From Hippopus hippopus (taxonomy: Eukaryota > Mollusca > Bivalvia > Cardiida > Cardiidae), in assembly GCA_946811185.2 (NCBI GenBank), contig OX328097.1, positions 29,783,627 to 29,847,626 on the forward strand: a stretch of 64,000 nt of DNA, in the 5' to 3' direction. Below the pieces are notes generated by a model. It was not told where the DNA came from. It worked only from the letters and a program-made list of their open reading frames with translations, and did no database searches. The position numbers and the translations under genes are program-made. Positions 57,622 to 64,000 of the stretch are shown piece by piece. Position 1 is the stretch's first letter. Each line of letters starts with the position of its first letter.

Positions 57622-58737
57622 TTGGTGTACCATTATTGTTAAGTTGTGATCAAATTCCCAGCTTCAATTGATGATAAAGAAAACTTACGTGTAGCTTAAA
57701 CGAAAGTATTAAAACTTGCCTGATATGTTTTCTTTCACTGTGCTTCAACACAAGACACAAAACATGCAACAGAGCGAAAAACAAAAGCCATGCTCTGTGA
57801 AAACGGAGTTGCAGGCTGATCTGTGCCGAAACTTTTTGCTTTTGCTAAATTTGCTGCATGTCCAAAAACCATTTTATCTCATAATTCAGCAGGTTGTTCG
57901 ACAAAATAGGTTTAAGGACCCATAAAACTGTGATGACTTGATTGGTATAGTTCATCACTGAGATGCATAAACCCTTTTTGCCCGAGCATGGCTTTTAAGG
58001 TGCTGCACAAGGTAATGTATGTGTTATGCCTCTAACACAGGTTTGGAAAAAAAAAAAGATTCGTATTGAGGAAGAGAATTACAGCAATCATATTTAAGCA
58101 TATTTCCAACCGCTGACCTTCTATAAAATTTAATTTCATAAATATATGTACTAGTACTAGTTCTTATGGTTTTTTTGTAAATTTCCACCGAGGGAGGGGG
58201 TCATTCGTTACAGCCTTTGTTATAAAAATAGAGCCGTTGTTTACTTACAAACGATAATATAAGGAAAGACAAACTCATCTTGGTTAAGTTTATATAATTG
58301 TTGAAGATTTTTATATCAAATTCTTGCGCTGCAATAAAAATAGACATATAGGATCTGATATGGGTTGGCATTTGAGATAAAGAATATTTAACAAGTATAC
58401 AAAAATGTTTTTTAAGCAAGTCCTTAGCCAACTCAATGAGATTCTGGTAGACGAGTTTGATGAAATTTTATCTTAAAAGCCACCGAATGTCAGATTCATT
58501 TCATCACATAACTGTATCTTAAGAATTATAGTTCATGTTGTATTAAATATAAAACCCACATGTGTACATGTGTAGTGAAATTTACATGAAGCCTATTCCT
58601 CCTTTGACAGATGTGTACACTGAAAACTTAGGTTTTGAGAGCTTGTAGTCAGACCCTTGGCTCTTATATGTATGAAACAGATTAATTCTGAGGCATATCA
58701 ATAAAATTGTCTTTCATTTTATATGCAGTTTGGCAAT
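57622..58737 (+). other. Unit E 3' flank, proximal
   Basis: No gene. A GAGCCATGCTCTG MITE lies at 57783-57995 with the internal palindrome reduced; 58016-58620 matches the flanks of the other units. Confidence 0.55.
57783..57995. mobile_element. GAGCCATGCTCTG MITE downstream of unit E
   Basis: AAGCCATGCTCTGTGAAAAC opens it and CCCGAGCATGGCTTT closes it. It is inserted inside the 3' UTR or flank relative to the other units. Confidence 0.65.
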
Positions 58738-58912
58738 AAATACGGAATACTATGCTGTAATGACTTTCCTGGTGCATGTATTTGATTCGAGCCGCGTGAG
58801 AAAATTTGATATCGCGCGAAACCGAAGGTTGAGCGAGATGTCAAGATTTTCTTGTTCGGCAAGAAGCAAATACAAGCGCCAAGAAAGTCACAACAGCATA
58901 ATATTTCTTTTA
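58738..58912. mobile_element. Foldback element, AT-rich type, copy 3
   Basis: Matches 6735-6905 closely, including GAGAAAATTTGATATCGCGC. Confidence 0.55.
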
Positions 58913-59218
58913 TTATATACCTTCACCTTTCAAAGGAAAAATATTGCAATTGTTGACATCTTATTCGAAAACGGTAAGTCAAATAAAACAAATAACGGTG
59001 TAATAGCCAGTAACTTCGTTTTTATGAATGGCGGATTATTACTACAGCGTAGAATTTTGACCAACTAAATTGCAAATGAATACATGCATATTCTGCTCGT
59101 GAATTACGTCATCATGACGTCACCATACCATATTTGGGACCGTATTTCACAGTGTGTAGATACGGATTTTTTTTCTGTCCTATGTGATATTTTATCCGCG
59201 TGCGATGCATGTATTTTC

Positions 59219-59890
59219 TCCGGAAAAAAGAAGAGAATGCTTGTTACCAACATTTTCTCCTTTACCCACAATGTTTTCACAGGCCATTATTCTGACGGTT
59301 GTTCAAGCATGAAGCATATGGCTGGTTGCTAGAAGGCGGGGAGCAGGTTCAGTAAGATACGTTGGCAGTTAAAGGAAGAGAGAGGGAGAGACTGAAAGAC
59401 GAAGAGAAAAGAAGCGTTTTGCTTTTGTATAAAAGTGAGTCATGGTCTGTGAAAAAGTGATTTAATGCATCAGCAAAATACATAGATCAGATAAACCGGC
59501 GCAATCAGCTCAAGCTGATCTGGGTCGAAATTGTTTGCTATTGAAAATTCTCTGTATGAAAAAGGAACGGTGTAGATCTATATCCCATGATTCAGCTTTT
59601 CTTTTTTCTTTTTTTTTTTTCGGGGGGGGGGGGGCGGGGTTTCGTTTTGGACAAAATGAGCTCACATTGATCGACGACTCGCAGGGTATAACATATCGCG
59701 AAGATGCATAAAATCTTCTTTTTTTTTTCCCAGAGCGCCAACCAAGTGTTACTCACAAGTTGGGAGGAGTGACATCTATAGCTGCAGATACATGTAGATG
59801 CCCCTGGAAAATAACGTATTCTAAATCCTGTACGAAGCAAAAGATTATTACGGAAAACGGTAACAAAAATGGCTTGGAGATGATTTATAC
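59219..59890 (+). other. Duplicated block shared with 47492-48180
   Basis: It holds a 67-bp-type foldback (59219-59282), a MITE (about 59438-59745) and a T-run followed by a G-run (59607-59640). No gene. Confidence 0.55.
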
Positions 59891-59954
59891 ATCGGTAAAG
59901 CCATGCAAATGCCATATAAGCTGGAGTAACGTGAACCCTCTCCCCTCTTTTCTG

Positions 59955-59976
59955 TCTGTTTGTCTGTCTGTCTGTA

Positions 59977-60016
<40 letters not shown>
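59955..60016. repeat. (TGTC)n(TC)n microsatellite
   Basis: Simple repeats that make the Ser/Leu- and Val/Cys-rich ORFs here. Confidence 0.95.
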
Positions 60017-60021
<5 letters not shown>

Positions 60022-60177
60022 CTTGGTTATTCTATCGTAAAGGATGCCTGTTGCATTTGTATACCTACATGTACTACTTATGAAAAGCTTATTCCTAATA
60101 GATCTACAATTAGTGACGAGTGGTCAGTTCCTAATATGAAAAGAACGAAAATTATCAAACTTGAATTGAAACCAGTA

Positions 60178-60423
60178 TATGGTTAATGCATCTGCAAAAC
60201 GTATCGACACAGGTTGGCCTGCGCAGTTCGCGCAGGCTGACCTGAGTCGAAATATTTTGCCAATGGTCAATTTTCTGCCGCTCAAAGGACCAGTATACCT
60301 CATGATTCAATCGGTCGTTAAACAAAATGGATTTTAGGGATCCATGATTCTGTGATGACTTGTTTGGTATATTGAATCATGGAGATGCATTAAGATCCGC
60401 TTTGCCAGAGCATGGCTCATTTA
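60178..60423. mobile_element. GAGCCATGCTCTG MITE with intact internal palindrome
   Basis: The left end is eroded (starts at ATGGTTAATGCATCTGC). The internal palindrome GGCCTGCGCAG/CGCGCAGGCTGAC and the right end GCCAGAGCATGGCTCAT are well kept. Confidence 0.75.
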
Positions 60424-61383
60424 TACTAACAATATAGAGGCTAGTTTTGTTCCCCAATTGAAAAGGTCAATTTTATTAATTTATCTGACAGCGGGTTAAA
60501 TCGCGATAGCCCTTATGCTCATCATAAAACAAGGAGACGATTTGGCAACTATCTATTTTCATGTTTAAAAAAAGCACTGTCGGTGAATCAGAGAAAATAC
60601 ACTCTACGTATTACCTCCAATTTATGAGTAAACGCCGACTTACGTCCCTGGCTCCTGCCCATGTCTGTTAAGACGTTAGGCTTGCTATAATCAAACCCTT
60701 ATTTGATCCCCCTGATGGCGCAAGTCATGTGATGGTATCCTTTGACAAGGCGCTGCCAAGCCCCAACCACGTAATTGTAAAACCTGGGAACGACAAAAAT
60801 CAATGAAATGTAAGTGACGTGTACTAAAGTGGTGTTGAAAGCGGCGTTAAACCCTGTTCAGACCCCAAGACCTACCCATGAGACAAACAAACAAACAAAC
60901 AAACAAACAAATAGACCTACATAACGTAGGAACTAACAAACAAATTCAATATGAACCACAGCGCTTTCAGCGCTCTTACAGAGTGTCATGTTACGAAAGC
61001 TGCGTTAGATCCTAGTATTGATTTAAACCCTGTATTATCGTCTAGCATCAAGTCACGTGGTGTTATTGTATTTATTCCACGAAACTCTTGGATTATAGGA
61101 GACAGCTGCTGTGGTATGTAGAATTTTCTTGTTTTACATAACTTGAATTTTTTTTTGTGTATATACTTTGGTTTTTTTCTCTGTCTATCTGTAAATCTAT
61201 AGGTCGGTTTGTCAGTCAGGCAGAATAAACAAGCGAATTTTCTAAGCACAAACAATGAGGAAACACTGAGTAGATCTAGACATAATGGAGATTATTCTAT
61301 AATAAGATATAATCAAGATATAATCAAGTGAAAATCCATTGATATAACTGGCTGTAACAACCTTACCCCATTACATGTATTCG
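60424..61383. other. Spacer without recognised gene
   Basis: It contains a CAAA repeat at about 60886-60912 and nothing else that I can classify. Confidence 0.5.
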
Positions 61384-61647
61384 AGCCATGCACTGGCAAA
61401 AGGGCTTTAATACATCTCATTAAGCCATGGTACCAAGCAAGTCATCATATAATTATGGATCCATAAAATCCATTTTGTTTAACAACCGACTGAATCATGA
61501 GGTACACTGTTCTTTTGAAATGCATAAAATTGACCTATAGCAAAAGGTTTCGACTTATGGCAGCCTACGTGGACTACGCGGGCAGACCGGAAACGACACT
61601 TTTTGCAGATTCACAAAGCCCCCTATTCACAGGGCATGGCTTATGAA
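61384..61647. mobile_element. GAGCCATGCTCTG MITE, reversed
   Basis: GAGCCATGCACTGGCAAAAG opens it and CAGGGCATGGCTTATG closes it. It contains the single AAGCAAGTCATCATATAATT segment that seeded the unit A minisatellite. Confidence 0.75.
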
Positions 61648-62082
61648 ATTTACTTGTATTGTTGAATCGGCGTGTTTCGATGACAAAATACAAGACTTAC
61701 TGTTGCTAGAAATAGTTTAAAAAAAAATGGACGTAAACTGTTTGTTCAAAATTAATTTTAGCATCACGCCGTTATTTCAAAGCTGATCAATCAAATTCCA
61801 TTGACCAATCAGATTCGTTCAATATATTAACTGCGGCATTAAAATTTCTATCTAATGGTGAGAAGGGAAGACTTTTTCGTGTCGATCTTTGTTTCTGTCT
61901 CAGTCCTAACCCTTTTGTTCTGTTCTATGTGCCAAATTGAAGGTAAAATATCGCAGAACACGATTATCGTAACGACTACCGGTATTTCCATTTAAGTTTA
62001 GAAATACATGTATGTGAAAAATACTGACAAGTGACTCTTAATTGCGTTCTGCAGGTAATGCAGTTGGACACCATGTCTTATA
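61648..62082. other. Spacer without recognised gene
   Basis: AT-rich; I see no gene, repeat or signal here. Confidence 0.5.
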
Positions 62083-62334
62083 TGAGCCATGCTCTGTGAA
62101 AAGGGTGCTAAATGCATCTGCAAAAAGTGTCAACCCAGGTCAGCCTGCACAGTCCGAGCAGGCTCACCTGAGCCATAACTAATTGCTATTGGTCAATTTT
62201 CTGCATGTCCAAAGAACACTTCCTCCAGACTCAAACAATCGTTACACAAAATGGATTTTATGGATCTCTAATTATGTGATGACTTGCTTGGTATCATGGA
62301 TCACGCCCCTTTTAGTCAGAGCATGGCTCATATA
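62083..62334. mobile_element. GAGCCATGCTCTG MITE, best complete copy
   Basis: The ends TATGAGCCATGCTCTG and CAGAGCATGGCTCATA are exact inverted repeats of about 16 bases. The internal palindrome is at 62139-62175. About 252 bp, no ORF of its own. Confidence 0.85.
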
Positions 62335-62663
62335 TTAGGTTATATAGAGAGTGATGCTTTTCAAAAACTAGGCGCTTGTGCTCTAAGACCCGCAGCAAAA
62401 ACTGTGTTTGTAGAGAAAGAAGCTGCCTATAGTAAGAACACTCTAGAAGCCTGGGTTCTTTTGAAGTAATAAGACTAACATGCGTTTTAATAGCTTTAAG
62501 ATTGATGACGAATCTAGTATTTCTTAAAATGGCATTATAACAAAAAAAGCGCTGTCTCTCGCCCTATACGTTAACTTGGTTCAAAGGAGAACTGGGAAAA
62601 GGAAGGGGAAGCGATTGGCGAGAGTGAGAGGAAAGTGAAGAGATGGGAGGAGAGAAAGGGAGG

Positions 62664-62710
<47 letters not shown>

Positions 62711-62951
62711 GGGGTAACTCATAAGACTCTGAAATGAGATACGTTTAAATAAGTATTGTTTTCCATATTTCAGAAAATAAATGGAAGGAACTTTAAAATC
62801 CGAAGAGATCGAAAACAATTTGGCAACTTTAGTGGAATGGGTGAATGGACAAAATCAGATACCAAATTTTACAGGTGTGTTACAGTAACACTACAACCCC
62901 AGGACCCGTCTCACCGACCATTATTAATAGCATTCTTGGTTTTAGTGTGTA

Positions 62952-63047
62952 GAATTTTCTAAATTTGAAAGTAACACAATTTCTGATTGGCTATACCAAT
63001 TGGTTTAGCCAATCAGAGATTGAGTTACTTTCAAATTTAGAAAATTT
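62952..63047. repeat. Inverted repeat with 42-bp arms
   Basis: AATTTTCTAAATTTGAAAGT...ATTGGCTA is matched by its complement with one or two mismatches around a loop of about 12 bases. A transcript across it would form a strong hairpin; more likely it is a tiny foldback element. Confidence 0.85.
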
Positions 63048-63329
63048 CCCCTAAGAACTAATTTCCCCTATGCTATATATTTTTAATGTTTTTACAGACG
63101 ACATTTCTTTGCCTTATAGCAGACCACATTTATAAGAATAAAATGTAGCCAAAAATGAATGGATCGTCACATGCAATTTCTCGCACTGACAAAATGCTTT
63201 GACATGCATCCGTACAATGAATATCGATGGATTTTGTCCGTGTTTTATGCGATTGTTGCCAAGGTCGCCTGGTGAAAATTTTCTCTCAGGCTAAGTTAAC
63301 CCTTTGAGCACAGAACTCAACTTTTTTTG

Positions 63330-63500
63330 CCAGTCGATGACGCAAGGGTCTTGAATCCCAGGAACATCTGGTTCGAATCCTCAGCTAGGCCAAATTATTT
63401 CTAAAGGACTGATGATAGTCATTGCAACAGGATCCATTCCTCTCTCGCCGCTAAATATTTCTTTGATGATGTTTATGTGGGAAAGCAGCCAGTGGCTTGG
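63330..63500 (+). mobile_element. tRNA-derived SINE fragment
   Basis: The B box GGTTCGAATCC is followed by the same GATTCATTCC/GTTTATGTGGGAAAGCAG body found inverted at 17423-17643. Confidence 0.45.
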
Positions 63501-63658
63501 AAACAATGTTGTTCAAAGCAATGGTAATAGAAGCTCAAAGAAAGTGTAGACAGGTGCACTAGCGGCCTTTATAAATTTGAAACAATAATTACAGAGGGCA
63601 TTGAACATGAAATGTGACGAGAAGAGTGCACAGAAATTGCGATCCCGTATGTGTCCGG

Positions 63659-63884
63659 TCATATGAGCCATGCTCTGGCAAAAAGGGGTATAAAGCATCT
63701 CCGTGATGTATTTTACCATGAAATTCATTGCATAAGTAATCACCCATAAAAAGTAATTTGTCTAATCATGAGTTAGACTGGTCCTTGGACAAGAAGATTA
63801 ATAAAAAAGAAAACGACCTAGGTTTTAGGGTTGATACTTTTTGCAGATGCATTAAGCCCCCTTCTCACAGAACGTTGCTCAAAT
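63659..63884. mobile_element. GAGCCATGCTCTG MITE, reversed, partly deleted
   Basis: ATGAGCCATGCTCTGGCAAA opens it; ACAGAACGTTGCTCAAATAT closes it. The palindromic core is missing. Confidence 0.65.
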
Positions 63885-63897
63885 ATTATATGGCCTG

Positions 63898-64000
63898 AAA
63901 CAGGTGAAAAGGGGCATTCAGACATTTGCGTAAAGTGTCGTCTCGGATCAGCCTGCGCAGTCCGCGCAGGCTGATCCGAGACGACACTTTCCGTTTTTAT
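63898..64000. mobile_element. Palindromic element, cut by the window edge
   Basis: GTGTCGTCTCGGATCAGCCT and its exact complement flank the core GCGCAGTCCGCGC. The core is shared with the MITE palindrome, but the outer sequence differs, so it is a related second family. Confidence 0.75.

Larger units (their letters stand above)
62335..63658. other. Spacer without recognised gene
   Basis: It contains a GA/CAGA microsatellite (about 62640-62712), the inverted repeat 62952-63047 and SINE-like sequence near 63330-63500 (GGTTCGAATCC at about 63371). Confidence 0.5.

Noticed and set aside
59592..60083. ORFs of 107 residues on both strands near 59.6-60.1 kb
   Set aside because: They run through a T/G homopolymer and a TC microsatellite and show no family signal.

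Overview
The window looks like nuclear DNA of an animal, most likely a bivalve mollusc. It is AT-rich, with very sparse genes in short exons with GT-AG introns, abundant microsatellites, and many short palindromic or foldback elements. The bivalve assignment rests on remembered repeat types (a GCGCAGTCCGCGC palindrome and a short CCCCCG hairpin repeat) and is an inference.

Two unrelated parts are visible. Part one, about 1-6.1 kb, is a compact intronless cluster with all plausible genes on the minus strand. It holds a 1001-residue ORF (1324-4329), a 147-residue ORF (4431-4874), a 91-residue ORF (963-1238), a 60-residue ORF (4925-5107), a protein made of 17 octapeptide repeats (5141-5578), and decayed coding-like repeats at the far left. 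The same dyad-symmetric motif lies directly before three ATGs. I cannot name the family; an integrated viral or plasmid-like element, or foreign DNA joined in assembly, are the open explanations. This is the best candidate for something undescribed.

Part two, about 6.1-64 kb, is a plus-strand tandem array of genes of the 3-beta-hydroxysteroid dehydrogenase / extended SDR family. Five units were found. A (exons 9986-15251), B (20589-24670), C (30459-34540) and D (40348-44945) each have exons 2-4 only. E (49762-57621) has all four exons and gives an uninterrupted 365-residue protein. A sixth unit is hinted at by a downstream-flank remnant at 6.1-7.1 kb, just right of the unknown cluster. B and C are near-identical copies at a spacing of 9870 bp and share two lesions: loss of 12 codons at the start of exon 3 and a frameshift deletion in exon 4. 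B also has a nonsense codon in exon 2. D has lost the catalytic lysine and the C-terminus. Only E looks like a working enzyme; A could work only if its first exon lies to the left of the window.

Introns and spacers are filled by short mobile elements: a roughly 250-bp MITE family with GAGCCATGCTCTG ends (over 15 copies), a 67-bp foldback, a roughly 800-bp foldback in B, C and D, a PIF/Harbinger-like 0.9-kb element in D and E, and a tRNA-derived SINE. Their presence or absence at matching sites shows how the array grew. All alignments were made by eye.
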